DNA of 64,000 nt, from contig NZ_CABFVH010000025.1 in the NCBI RefSeq assembly GCF_902141855.1, positions 1-64,000 of the forward strand. The letters are read 5' to 3'. Within the stretch, counting starts at the first letter, position 1. Every line of letters starts with the position of its first letter. Origin of the DNA: Methylobacterium dankookense. GTDB lineage: Bacteria > Pseudomonadota > Alphaproteobacteria > Rhizobiales > Beijerinckiaceae. This document shows positions 25,589 through 33,769 of this stretch, piece after piece. Both the position numbers and the translations under genes were made by a program. Below the pieces are notes generated by a model. It made no database searches, had not been told where the DNA came from, and worked only from the letters and a program-made list of their open reading frames with translations.

Positions 25589-25918
25589 GGTGCCGGGCTG
25601 GCGGCCGGGCAGATCGCCGGGCTTGATCACCGGCATGGAGCCGGTGCTCGATTCCGGCGGCTTCACCACCATGCCCTCGGCGGCATTGCCGGGCGGCTTG
25701 ATGACGCCGTCGTTCTTCTTGAGCGTGTCGCTCAGGTTCGAATCCTTCGGCGGCGCGTCCGCCTCGGGCCGGACCCGGTCCGGCGGCGTCTGGCTCTGCG
25801 GCGGCAGCGCAGGGTCGCTGTCGCGGTTCTTCAAGGGCGCGTCGGGGTTCTGGGCGAGCGCGGTCGCCGCGACCAGGGCGATGGCGGCGGCGGCGAGCCC
25901 GGTGAGGATCCTCTGCAT
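25577..25918 (-). CDS. Small exported Pro-rich protein
   Basis: This is a 113-residue protein with a clean signal peptide (MQRILTGLAAAAIALVAATALA, cleavage after ALA) and a mature part rich in Pro, Asp and Lys with repeats of the kind VIKPP, VVKPP, VIKPG. No known domain. It is a typical small periplasmic protein of unknown function. It lies 138 bases downstream of the D-amino-acid transaminase and 125 bases before matB on the same strand. Its stop codon lies inside a tandem duplication. Confidence 0.65.
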   Translation of the reverse strand: MQRILTGLAAAAIALVAATALAQNPDAPLKNRDSDPALPPQSQTPPDRVRPEADAPPKDSNLSDTLKKNDGVIKPPGNAAEGMVVKPPESSTGSMPVIKPGDLPGRQPGTEAK

Positions 25919-26055
25919 CTCTGGCCTCCCTCTCGGGTTGCGGGGTGCAGCATTCTCTTCACGCGAACTCGGCATCCACGTCCCTCGAAAATGCTTCGCG
26001 CGTGAGCGCGTCGAGCCAGGGGAACGAGGGGAGGTGGAATCCGTTCCTGCGCGCC

Positions 26056-26910
26056 TCAGCTTGCGCGGGCCATCTCCACGTAAAGCGCGCGCAGGCGCCG
26101 GGTGAGCGGTCCGGGCCGGCCCGCGCCGACCGTGCGACCGTCGATCTCCACCACCGGCATCACGAAGGCGGAGGCGCTGGTGTAGAAGGCCTCCTCGGCC
26201 GCATAGGCCTCCTCGACCGAGAACAGGCGCTCCTCGACGCGCAGATCCGATTCCGCCGCGAGGCGGAGCACGGCGGCGCGGGTGATGCCGGGCAGGAGCG
26301 CGGTGGAGAGCGGGCGGGTGACGAGCGTCCGGTCCTTCGTGACGATGAAGGCGGTGGAGGACGAGCCCTCGGTGACGGCGCCGTCCTCGACCATCCAGGC
26401 CTCGGCCACGCCCGCCTGCGCCGCCGCCTGCTTGGCGAGGACCTGGGCGAGCAGCGCCACCGACTTGATGTCGCGCCGCTTCCAGCGGATGTCCTCGACG
26501 GTGACGACCTTGGCGCCGGTCTCGGCGAGCGGGTTCGCCGAGACCTTCTTGGCCTGCGTGAACATCACCACGGTCGGCGCCACGTCGGCCGGCGGGAAGG
26601 CGAAGTCGCGCTCGTACACGCCGCGGGTCACCTGCATGTAGACGAGCCCCTCGGCGAGCCCGTTGCGGGCGACGAGCTCCGTCTCCAGCCGCACCCACTC
26701 CTCCAGGCTATGGGGGTTGCGGATGCCGATCTCGCCGAGCGAGCGATCGAGCCGGGCGAGATGGGCCGCGTTGTCGACGAGCTTGCCGTCGAGCACGGCC
26801 GAGACCTCGTAGATCCCGTCCGCGAACAGGAAGCCGCGGTCCATCACCGGGATCCTGGCCTGCGCGAAGGGCAGGAACTCGCCGTTGAGGTAGACGATGC
26901 GGTCGGTCAC
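26056..26910 (-). CDS. dat: D-amino-acid transaminase
   Basis: This is a 284-residue PLP-dependent fold-type IV transaminase, interconverting D-amino acids such as D-alanine and D-glutamate for peptidoglycan. It has the N-terminal ARIPVMDRGFLFADGIYE, the RGVYERDFAFP segment equivalent to the D-AAT substrate-recognition loop, the PLP lysine in DIKSVALLAQV, and EGSSSTAFIV. The RxH of Bacillus D-AAT appears here as RDF, so the carboxylate trap differs at the His position. It uses a GTG start. Branched-chain aminotransferase is less likely given length and loop. It lies 63 bases after purB on the same strand. Confidence 0.85.
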   Translation of the reverse strand: MTDRIVYLNGEFLPFAQARIPVMDRGFLFADGIYEVSAVLDGKLVDNAAHLARLDRSLGEIGIRNPHSLEEWVRLETELVARNGLAEGLVYMQVTRGVYERDFAFPPADVAPTVVMFTQAKKVSANPLAETGAKVVTVEDIRWKRRDIKSVALLAQVLAKQAAAQAGVAEAWMVEDGAVTEGSSSTAFIVTKDRTLVTRPLSTALLPGITRAAVLRLAAESDLRVEERLFSVEEAYAAEEAFYTSASAFVMPVVEIDGRTVGAGRPGPLTRRLRALYVEMARAS

Positions 26911-26973
26911 GGCGCGCGGGCCTTTCGTTGCGGTGCGATTGTCGGGGCGAAGCAGGATTCGTGCGGGTCCGGG

Positions 26974-28281
26974 TCAGGCCTCCCCGAACACCCGCTCGAA
27001 GATCGTGTCCACGTGCTTGAGGTGGTAGCCGAGGTCGAAGCACTCCTCGATCTGCTCGGGCTTCAGGGCCGCGGTGACCTCGGGATCGGCCTTGAGCAGG
27101 GTGAGGAAGTCGCCCTCCCCGCGCCAGACCGGCATCGCGTTGCGCTGGACGAGGCGGTAGGCGTCCTCGCGGGAGACGCCGGCCTGGGTCAGCGCCAGCA
27201 GAACGCGCTGCGAGTGGACGAGGCCGCCGAGCCGGTCGAGGTTCTTCTGCATGTTGGCCGGGTAGACCAGCAGCTTGTCGATCACCCCGGTCATGCGCGC
27301 GAGGGCGAAGTCGAGGGTCACGGTGGCGTCCGGGCCGATCATGCGCTCCACCGAGGAGTGCGAGATGTCCCGCTCGTGCCAGAGCGCCACGTTCTCCATG
27401 GCGGGGGTCACGTAGCCGCGTACCATGCGGGCGAGGCCGGTGATGTTCTCGGTGAGCACCGGGTTGCGCTTGTGCGGCATCGCCGAGGAGCCCTTCTGCC
27501 CCTCCGAGAAGAATTCCTCCGCCTCCAGCACCTCCGTGCGCTGCAGGTGGCGCACCTCGATGGCGAGGCGCTCCAGGGACGAGGCGATGACGCCGAGCGT
27601 CGCGAAGAACATGGCGTGCCGGTCGCGCGGGATGACCTGCGTCGAGACCGGCTCCGGCTTCAGGCCCATCTGCGCGGCGACGTAGTCCTCGACCCGCGGA
27701 TCGATGTTGGCGAAGGTGCCGACCGCGCCGGAGATCGCGCAGGTCGCGACCTCCTCGCGGGCCGCCACGAGGCGGGCGCGGTTGCGCGCGAACTCCGCAT
27801 AGGCCTGGGCGAGCTTGAGGCCGAAGGTGACCGGCTCGGCATGGATGCCGTGCGAGCGGCCGATGGTCGGCGTTCCCTTGTGCTCGAAGGCACGGCGCTT
27901 GAGGGCGGCGAGCAGCGCGTCGACATCCTCGATCAGGATGTCGGCGGCGCGCACGAGCTGCACGTTGAGGCAGGTATCGAGCACGTCCGACGAGGTCATG
28001 CCCTGGTGCACGAAGCGGGCATCCGGCCCGACGATCTCGGCGAGATGGGTGAGGAAGGCGATGACGTCGTGCTTCGTCACCGCCTCGATCGCGTCGATGC
28101 GGGCCACGTCGAAGACCGCGTCGCGGCCCTTCTCCCAGACCGTCGCGGCGGCCGATTCCGGCACCACGCCGATCTGGCTGAGCGCGGTCGTCGCGTGCGC
28201 CTCGATCTCGAACCAGATCCGGAAGCGCGTCTCCGGCGACCAGATCGCGCTCATCGCGGGACGGCTGTAGCGGGGGATCAT
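26974..28281 (-). CDS. purB: Adenylosuccinate lyase
   Basis: PurB cleaves adenylosuccinate and SAICAR, two steps of purine synthesis. The 435-residue protein has the fumarase/aspartase signature GSSAMPHKRNP, the TSSDVLDT segment and the PTIGRSHGIHAEP loop. Start MIPRYSRPAM is the usual N terminus of short-form PurB. It is probably the first gene of a leftward run with dat. Confidence 0.95.
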   Translation of the reverse strand: MIPRYSRPAMSAIWSPETRFRIWFEIEAHATTALSQIGVVPESAAATVWEKGRDAVFDVARIDAIEAVTKHDVIAFLTHLAEIVGPDARFVHQGMTSSDVLDTCLNVQLVRAADILIEDVDALLAALKRRAFEHKGTPTIGRSHGIHAEPVTFGLKLAQAYAEFARNRARLVAAREEVATCAISGAVGTFANIDPRVEDYVAAQMGLKPEPVSTQVIPRDRHAMFFATLGVIASSLERLAIEVRHLQRTEVLEAEEFFSEGQKGSSAMPHKRNPVLTENITGLARMVRGYVTPAMENVALWHERDISHSSVERMIGPDATVTLDFALARMTGVIDKLLVYPANMQKNLDRLGGLVHSQRVLLALTQAGVSREDAYRLVQRNAMPVWRGEGDFLTLLKADPEVTAALKPEQIEECFDLGYHLKHVDTIFERVFGEA

Positions 28282-28665
28282 CGGGCGCCTCGAATCCAGT
28301 GCATACGGGGCCGCGCCCCGCGGGACGCCGCCTTGTCAGGGGCGCCTAGCATGCAGGGGCGTCCCGCTCAACGCAGGGCCGCGCAGGGCTGCGTCGCGAG
28401 CGTTGCCGGGTTGCAACAGTCGGATACGTTCGGAAACAACGGCCCAGTCCAGGTGGATTAAAGCGCGGCAGGGAATTTTTTCGGCGCGAACAGCTTAGCC
28501 TTATTTCTAAAGTTCTTCTTAGAATAAGTCGAAAGTAATCGGCGGGATAGTATTTGATCCCCGCCTTGCGTCCTTCGGGTCGGCAGATATGGCTTCGCCG
28601 CGATACCGGCCCGAAGAGACCGGATCGGAATACGAACGACAACTTAGGATCGTTAGGGCTCGGCC
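28282..28665. other. Divergent non-coding region purB / siderophore receptor
   Basis: About 380 bases without a gene. The part nearest the receptor is clearly more A+T rich than its surroundings and carries an inverted repeat at 28500-28528 (listed separately). No riboswitch pattern was recognised. Confidence 0.45.
28500..28528. promoter_or_regulatory. Candidate iron-regulator operator
   Basis: The left arm CTTATTTCTAA (28500-28510) and right arm CTTAGAATAAG (28518-28528) form an imperfect inverted repeat whose core is TTCTAA-N8-TTAGAA. It lies in the A+T-rich region upstream of a siderophore receptor, where an Irr or RirA site would be expected. The arms use the same hexamers as the Irr box but in the opposite order, so the identity of the regulator is uncertain. 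Confidence 0.35.
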
Positions 28666-30828
28666 ATGACAAGACGTTTCGATCACGCGCTCGCTTGCGC
28701 ATTGCTGGCCGGCACCGCGCTGACCACCGCCGCTCAGGCGCAGGTTCTTGCGCCCGCTGCGAGCGAGGCCGTGACCCTCGGCGAGATCAGCGTGCAGGGC
28801 GCGAACGGAATCATCGGGCCCCAGGGCGGCGTGACCATCGGCTACCTGACCAAGCAGACCCGCAGCGCGACCAAGACCAACACGCCGCTCCTCGACACGC
28901 CCCAATCGGTGACGGTGGTGACCCGCGAGCAGATCACCGACCAGAACTTCCAGAACCTGACCGACCAGCTCCGCTACGTGCCCGGCATCATCCCCGCACA
29001 GGGCGAAGGCAACCGCGACCAGGCGATCATCCGCGGCCAGTCGACCAGCGCCGACTTCTTCGTCAACGGCATGCGCGACGACGTGCAGTACTATCGCGAC
29101 CTCTACAACGTCGCGCGCGTCGAGGTGCTGAAGGGGCCCGATTCGCTGATCTTCGGCCGCGGCGGCGGCGGCGGCGTCATCAACCGCGTGCTGAAGGAGG
29201 CCGACGGCCTGCGCGTCCGCGAGGTCACCGCGGGCGGCGGCCAGTTCGGCGACAAGCGCGTCACCGTCGATGTCGGCGACCGCGTCAGCGACAGCGCCTT
29301 CTTCCGCCTCAACGGCGTGTTCGAGGATTCGGGCACCTACCGGCAGTTCGGCGAGCTGACGCGCTACGGCGTGAACCCGACCATGACCTTCCTGCTCGGG
29401 CCGCAGACGACGCTGAAGCTCTCCTACGAGTACTTCCACGACGACCGCTTCCCCGACCGCGGCATCCCCTCGCAGTTCGGCCGCGCCTACAACTACCGCA
29501 ACAATATCCGGACCTTCTTCGGCAACCCGGACGTGAACTTCACCAAGGTCGACGCCCACATCGCCACCGCGACGCTCGACCACCTGTTCGACTCGGGCGT
29601 CGAGCTGCACAGCCAGCTCCGCTTCGCCGATTACGACCGCTACTACCGCAACACGCTCCCCGGCGGCGCCGTCAACGCGGCCGGCACCGCCGTGACGATC
29701 ACCGGGTACCGCAACGAGACCGACCGGACGAACTACTTCAGCCAGAACGATTTCACCTACAAGTTCCTCACCGGCGACATCAAGCACACCCTGCTCGGCG
29801 GGTTCGAGCTCGGCTACCAGGAGGGCCTGACCTATCGTCAGAGCGGGCTGTTCGGCTTCGGCAACAACCTCGTCTCGAGCGTGACGGTGAACCCGCTGAG
29901 CCCGATCACCCGCGTGCCCGTCACCTTCCGCAACAACGGCGGCTCGGACGCCAACGCGCGCTACGACCTCGGCCTCGCGGCGGTCTACGCCCAGGACCAG
30001 ATCGACCTGAACCCCTACGTGCAGATCGTCGGCGGCCTGCGCTACGACCACTTCGACTTCGCCTCGCGCAACCAGAACACCGGCATCACCTATTCGCGCG
30101 TCGACGACCTCATGTCCCCGCGCGCCGGCCTCGTGATCAAGCCGCTGCCGAACCTCGCCTTCTACGGCAGCTACAGCGTCTCCTACCTGCCGAGCTCGGG
30201 CGACCAGATCGGCAACTTCACGCCGGGTCTCGTGATCGCGCAGCCGGAGAGGTTCCAGAACCTGGAGGTCGGCGTCAAATACGACGTCACCCCGACGCTC
30301 CAGCTCACGGCCGCGGGCTACAACCTCGACCGGACCAACCAGCGTCTGCCGGACCCGAACAATGCCGGCTTCTTCATCCTGTCGGGCAAGACCAACACGC
30401 AAGGCTTCGAGATCGGCGCGAACGGCTACGTCACCGACTGGTGGCAGGTCGCGGGCGGCTACGCCTACACCGATGCGCGGATCGAGAGCGCGACCTCGGC
30501 GACGATCGTCGCCGGCAACAAGGTCGGCCTCGTGCCGTTCAACTCGGTCTCGCTGTGGAACAAGTTCGCCGTGACGCCGGAATTCTCGGTCGGCGTCGGC
30601 TACATCTACCAGACCCACACCTTCGCCTCGTCGGACGACTCGGTGCGGCTGCCGGGCTACTCGCGCTTCGACCTGGGCTTCTTCTACCAGATCAACGAGT
30701 CGACCCGGGCGCAGGTCAATATCGAGAACGTGTTCGACCGGCGCTACATCTACACGGCCGACAACAACAACAACCTCACCCCCGGCGCCCCGCGCACCGT
30801 CCGCGCGCAGGTCATCGTCCGGTTCTGA
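28666..30828 (+). CDS. TonB-dependent siderophore receptor
   Basis: This is a 720-residue outer-membrane receptor for ferric siderophores. A signal peptide (to about residue 25, TTAAQA) precedes the plug domain (about 60-170) with DTPQSVTVVTREQITDQ and LRYVPGI, then the beta barrel ending in the outer-membrane C-terminal signal VRAQVIVRF with terminal Phe. It resembles the Fiu/catecholate-siderophore group. No ABC importer or biosynthesis gene is adjacent, so it probably scavenges foreign siderophores. An A+T-rich upstream region with an inverted repeat suggests iron regulation. Confidence 0.92.
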   Translation: MTRRFDHALACALLAGTALTTAAQAQVLAPAASEAVTLGEISVQGANGIIGPQGGVTIGYLTKQTRSATKTNTPLLDTPQSVTVVTREQITDQNFQNLTDQLRYVPGIIPAQGEGNRDQAIIRGQSTSADFFVNGMRDDVQYYRDLYNVARVEVLKGPDSLIFGRGGGGGVINRVLKEADGLRVREVTAGGGQFGDKRVTVDVGDRVSDSAFFRLNGVFEDSGTYRQFGELTRYGVNPTMTFLLGPQTTLKLSYEYFHDDRFPDRGIPSQFGRAYNYRNNIRTFFGNPDVNFTKVDAHIATATLDHLFDSGVELHSQLRFADYDRYYRNTLPGGAVNAAGTAVTITGYRNETDRTNYFSQNDFTYKFLTGDIKHTLLGGFELGYQEGLTYRQSGLFGFGNNLVSSVTVNPLSPITRVPVTFRNNGGSDANARYDLGLAAVYAQDQIDLNPYVQIVGGLRYDHFDFASRNQNTGITYSRVDDLMSPRAGLVIKPLPNLAFYGSYSVSYLPSSGDQIGNFTPGLVIAQPERFQNLEVGVKYDVTPTLQLTAAGYNLDRTNQRLPDPNNAGFFILSGKTNTQGFEIGANGYVTDWWQVAGGYAYTDARIESATSATIVAGNKVGLVPFNSVSLWNKFAVTPEFSVGVGYIYQTHTFASSDDSVRLPGYSRFDLGFFYQINESTRAQVNIENVFDRRYIYTADNNNNLTPGAPRTVRAQVIVRF

Positions 30829-30837
30829 GGACGACCA

Positions 30838-30868
30838 GGGAGCGGCGGCCGCCCGGGCCGCCGCTCCC
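30838..30868. terminator. Bidirectional hairpin terminator
   Basis: A perfect 13-bp G+C stem (30838-30850 with 30856-30868) with a 5-base loop separates the convergent siderophore receptor and small membrane protein genes. Confidence 0.7.
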
Positions 30869-30882
30869 GGATCCGCCCGATG

Positions 30883-31260
30883 TCAGAGGCCGATATAGAG
30901 GGCGGCCACCGCCCGGTCGACCGACAGGTAGAACAGGCCGAACGCGACCAGGGCGGCGGCGGCGAATTCCACCGCGACGCTGCCGAGCGTCTGCGACCGG
31001 CGCAGGACCTCGCGGCCGAAGAAGACCGTCAGCCAGGCCACCAGCAGCACGGCCGGCATCACGAAGAGGAAGGACAGGGTGCTCTCGACGCGGTCGAGGC
31101 CGCCGGCCGGATCGACCAGCGGGCGGATGTTGCGCACCCACGGGGCGTAGAGCGAGGCGTAGAGCGCCGTCATCCACGACAGGCCGACCGCCACGCCGAG
31201 ATGGAAGGTGAAGAGCCGGTGCAGTCGCGAGAAGTCGTCGCTGGCGTCGTCGATGGTCAT
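30883..31260 (-). CDS. Small integral membrane protein
   Basis: This is a 125-residue protein with about three transmembrane segments (roughly residues 20-42, 63-84 and 95-120). No family recognised with confidence. It has an ordinary ATG start and faces the siderophore receptor convergently. The upstream 124 bases (31261-31384) hold a TTAA-N7-TTGT sequence, a partial CtrA-like match, and separate it from carA on the same strand. Confidence 0.6.
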   Translation of the reverse strand: MTIDDASDDFSRLHRLFTFHLGVAVGLSWMTALYASLYAPWVRNIRPLVDPAGGLDRVESTLSFLFVMPAVLLVAWLTVFFGREVLRRSQTLGSVAVEFAAAALVAFGLFYLSVDRAVAALYIGL

Positions 31261-31384
31261 CAGGCCCCCGAGAACAAAGGTCGCGTCCGCCGATGATCGT
31301 CTCGCGTCATCGTTAACGGACCGTTGTCCTGGGGATGCCAGCCGATTCGGCGTTTTCTGTGACGCCTTCCCGCTCAGGCCTGCC

Positions 31385-32620
31385 CTATTCGCCGGCGATC
31401 TCCGGCTCGGGCTTGCCCGCCTGCATCAGGGTGACGAAGCGGTCGAACAGGTAGTGGCTGTCGCGCGGCCCGGGCGAGGCCTCCGGATGGTGCTGCACCG
31501 AGAAGGCCGGGCGGTCGGTCAGGGTCAGGCCGCAATTCGAGCCGTCGAAGAGCGAGACATGGGTCTCCACCGCCGTGTCCGGCAGGCTGCCCGGATCGAC
31601 CGCGAAGCCGTGGTTCATCGAGACGATCTCGACCTTGCCGGTGGTCTTGTCCTTCACCGGATGGTTCGCGCCGTGATGGCCCTGCGGCATCTTCACGGTG
31701 CGCCCGCCCAGCGCCAGGCCCATGAGCTGGTGGCCGAGGCAGATGCCGAAGGTCGGCACCTTCTCGTCGAGGAGCTTGCGGATCACCGGCACGGCGTATT
31801 CGCCGGTCGCGGCCGGGTCGCCCGGGCCGTTCGAGAGGAAGACGCCGTCCGGCTTCAGCGACAGGATCTCCTCGGCGCTGGTGGTGGCGGGCACCACGGT
31901 GACGTCGCAGCCGGCCTGGGCGAGCAGGCGCAGGATGTTGCGCTTCACGCCGTAATCGATCGCCACGACCTTGTAGCCGTCCCCGGCGGCGCGCCGGCCG
32001 TAGCCGCCCGACACCGCCCAGACGGTCTCGCTCCAGTCCGAGCGCTCGCGGCTCGTCACCGGCGGCACGAGGTCGAGCCCCTCCATGGGGGCGAGCGCCG
32101 CCGCGCGGGCCTTGAGCGCCTCGCGGTCGAACGTGCCCTCCGGATCGTTGGCGATCACCGCGTTGGGCATGCCGTTGTCGCGGATGCGGGCGGTCAGCGC
32201 CCGTGTGTCGACGCCGGTGATGCCGACGATGCCGCGCGCCTTCAGCCAGGCGTCGAGATGGCTCGACGAGCGCCAGTTCGACGGGTTGGTGACGGCGGAG
32301 GCGATCACCGCGCCGCGCACGCCGGAGGCCGGCGCCGCGTCGAGGCTTTCCAGATCCTCGTCGTTGGTGCCGACATTGCCGATATGCGGGAAGGTGAAGG
32401 TGACGATCTGGCCGGCATAGGACGGGTCGGTCAGGATCTCCTGGTAGCCCGTCATGGCGGTGTTGAAGCAGACCTCGCCGTCGGCGACGCCCGTCCGGCC
32501 GATGCCGAAGCCTTCGAGCACCGTGCCGTCGGCGAGCACGAGCAGTGCCGTGGCGACCGGCTCGGCCCAGGGCTCGGGCGCGGTTCGGGGTTGCGCGGGG
32601 GCGCCTTCGTCTTGCAGCAT
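31385..32620 (-). CDS. carA: Carbamoyl-phosphate synthase small subunit
   Basis: CarA is the glutaminase subunit that feeds ammonia to CarB for carbamoyl phosphate, used in arginine and pyrimidine synthesis. The 411-residue protein has the N-terminal CarA domain (ADGTVLEGFGIG, GEVCFNTAMTGYQEILTDPSY) and a class I glutaminase domain with GICLGHQL (nucleophile Cys) and the HPE of VQHHPEASPGP. The N terminus has about 25 extra residues. carB is not in the window. It diverges from yqeY. Confidence 0.95.
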   Translation of the reverse strand: MLQDEGAPAQPRTAPEPWAEPVATALLVLADGTVLEGFGIGRTGVADGEVCFNTAMTGYQEILTDPSYAGQIVTFTFPHIGNVGTNDEDLESLDAAPASGVRGAVIASAVTNPSNWRSSSHLDAWLKARGIVGITGVDTRALTARIRDNGMPNAVIANDPEGTFDREALKARAAALAPMEGLDLVPPVTSRERSDWSETVWAVSGGYGRRAAGDGYKVVAIDYGVKRNILRLLAQAGCDVTVVPATTSAEEILSLKPDGVFLSNGPGDPAATGEYAVPVIRKLLDEKVPTFGICLGHQLMGLALGGRTVKMPQGHHGANHPVKDKTTGKVEIVSMNHGFAVDPGSLPDTAVETHVSLFDGSNCGLTLTDRPAFSVQHHPEASPGPRDSHYLFDRFVTLMQAGKPEPEIAGE

Positions 32621-32808
32621 CGGCGTGATCTCGCTTATGTCCGGGCCGGATCCGGCGCCTGCAATGAGGCGCGGCGGGCGGCTCCCTCGTGCGGCGCTCT
32701 TAGCGAGCGGCCGGCGTCAGGGTCAATGTGGCCCGCCCGCCTCTCCCGCTCAACACGCGCGCGACGCAGGGCCGGCACCCATTGCTTGCTGGGACAGGAG
32801 ACAGTTCG

Positions 32809-33270
32809 ATGCTGCGCGCGCGCTTCACCGCCGAGATGAAGGAGGCCATGAAGGCCGGCGAGAAGGATCGCCTCGCCACCATCCGGATGATCCAGGCGGC
32901 CCTGAAGGACCGGGACATCGAGGCCCGCGGCCAGGGCAAGGAGGCGATCTCGGACGAGGAGATCCTCTCCCTGCTCCAGAAGATGATCAAGCAGCGCACC
33001 GAATCGGCCGCCGTCTACGAGCAGGGCGGCCGCCCGGAACTCGCGGCCAACGAGCGCGCCGAGATCGCGATCATCCAGGTCTTCATGCCCCAGCAGATGG
33101 ACGAGGCCGAGACCAAGGCCGCGGTCGAGGCCGCCATCGCCGAGACGGGCGCCGCCGGCCCGAAGGACATGGGCAAGGTCATCGGCGTCCTGAAGGGCAA
33201 GTATGCCGGCCGCATGGATTTCGGAGCGGTCAGCGGGCTGGTGAAGGCGGCGCTCGCCGCCAAGGGCTGA
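32809..33270 (+). CDS. GatB/YqeY domain protein
   Basis: This is a 153-residue protein of the YqeY family, which resembles the tail domain of the amidotransferase subunit GatB and may act on tRNA-dependent amidation, though the role is unproven. It starts MLRARFTAEMKEAMKAGEK and has RMIQAALKDRDIEARG and the typical FMPQQMDEAE and GKVIGVLKGKYAGRMDF segments. The ATG at 32809 follows a GACAGGAGAC ribosome site. It lies between divergent carA and dnaG, a common order in alphaproteobacteria. Confidence 0.9.
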   Translation: MLRARFTAEMKEAMKAGEKDRLATIRMIQAALKDRDIEARGQGKEAISDEEILSLLQKMIKQRTESAAVYEQGGRPELAANERAEIAIIQVFMPQQMDEAETKAAVEAAIAETGAAGPKDMGKVIGVLKGKYAGRMDFGAVSGLVKAALAAKG

Positions 33271-33308
33271 TAGGCTGCGGCCGATTCGCGGCGCGGGCGG
33301 GAACGGCG

Positions 33309-33680
33309 ATGGCCGAGATCATCCCCTATCTCTTCTACAGGGACGTTCCCGCCGCGCTCGACTGGCTCGGCCGCGCCTTCGGTTTCCGGGAGGTGATGCG
33401 GCACCCGACGCCCTCCGGCATGCATGCCGAGATGGTCTTCGGCGGCGCGCGCATCATGATGGGACAGGGGGCGGCGGATGCGCGCCTGCGGCCTCCGCTC
33501 GTCACGGGCACGGCGAGCCAGGGCGTCTTCGTCTACACCGACGACGTGGCGGCGCACTGCGCGCAGGCGAAGGCCGCCGGCGCCGAGATCGAGCAGGATC
33601 CCGCCGACCACGGCTACGGCCTGACCTATACCGTCCGGGACCTCGACGGGCATCCCTGGTTCTTCACGCAATCCCCATAG
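33309..33680 (+). CDS. VOC-family (glyoxalase-like) protein
   Basis: This is a 123-residue single-module protein of the vicinal oxygen chelate superfamily, with the PYLFYRDVPAALDWLGRAFGF opening (split here as PYLFYRDVPAALDWL and GRAFGF) and the closing YTVRDLDGHPWFF. It resembles the PhnB-like or bleomycin-resistance-like group. Metal ligands are not fully clear: a His near the start of the second strand (MHAEMVFGG) and the final DGHPW are candidates. It is inserted between yqeY and dnaG on the same strand. Substrate unknown. Confidence 0.85.
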   Translation: MAEIIPYLFYRDVPAALDWLGRAFGFREVMRHPTPSGMHAEMVFGGARIMMGQGAADARLRPPLVTGTASQGVFVYTDDVAAHCAQAKAAGAEIEQDPADHGYGLTYTVRDLDGHPWFFTQSP

Positions 33681-33769
33681 GCGCCGCGCGCACGGCGCCG
33701 GGCCGGGACTCGGGCGGCCCGCCTGCGGTATAGGTTGCGGTCCGGCATTCGCCCCAGCAGACCCAGCCC

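Noticed and set aside
28519..30618. A 699-codon open frame antisense to the siderophore receptor
   Set aside because: It lies wholly opposite a well-supported gene, has repetitive Val/Ala/Asp/Arg composition without a family pattern, and is an expected by-product of high G+C third positions.
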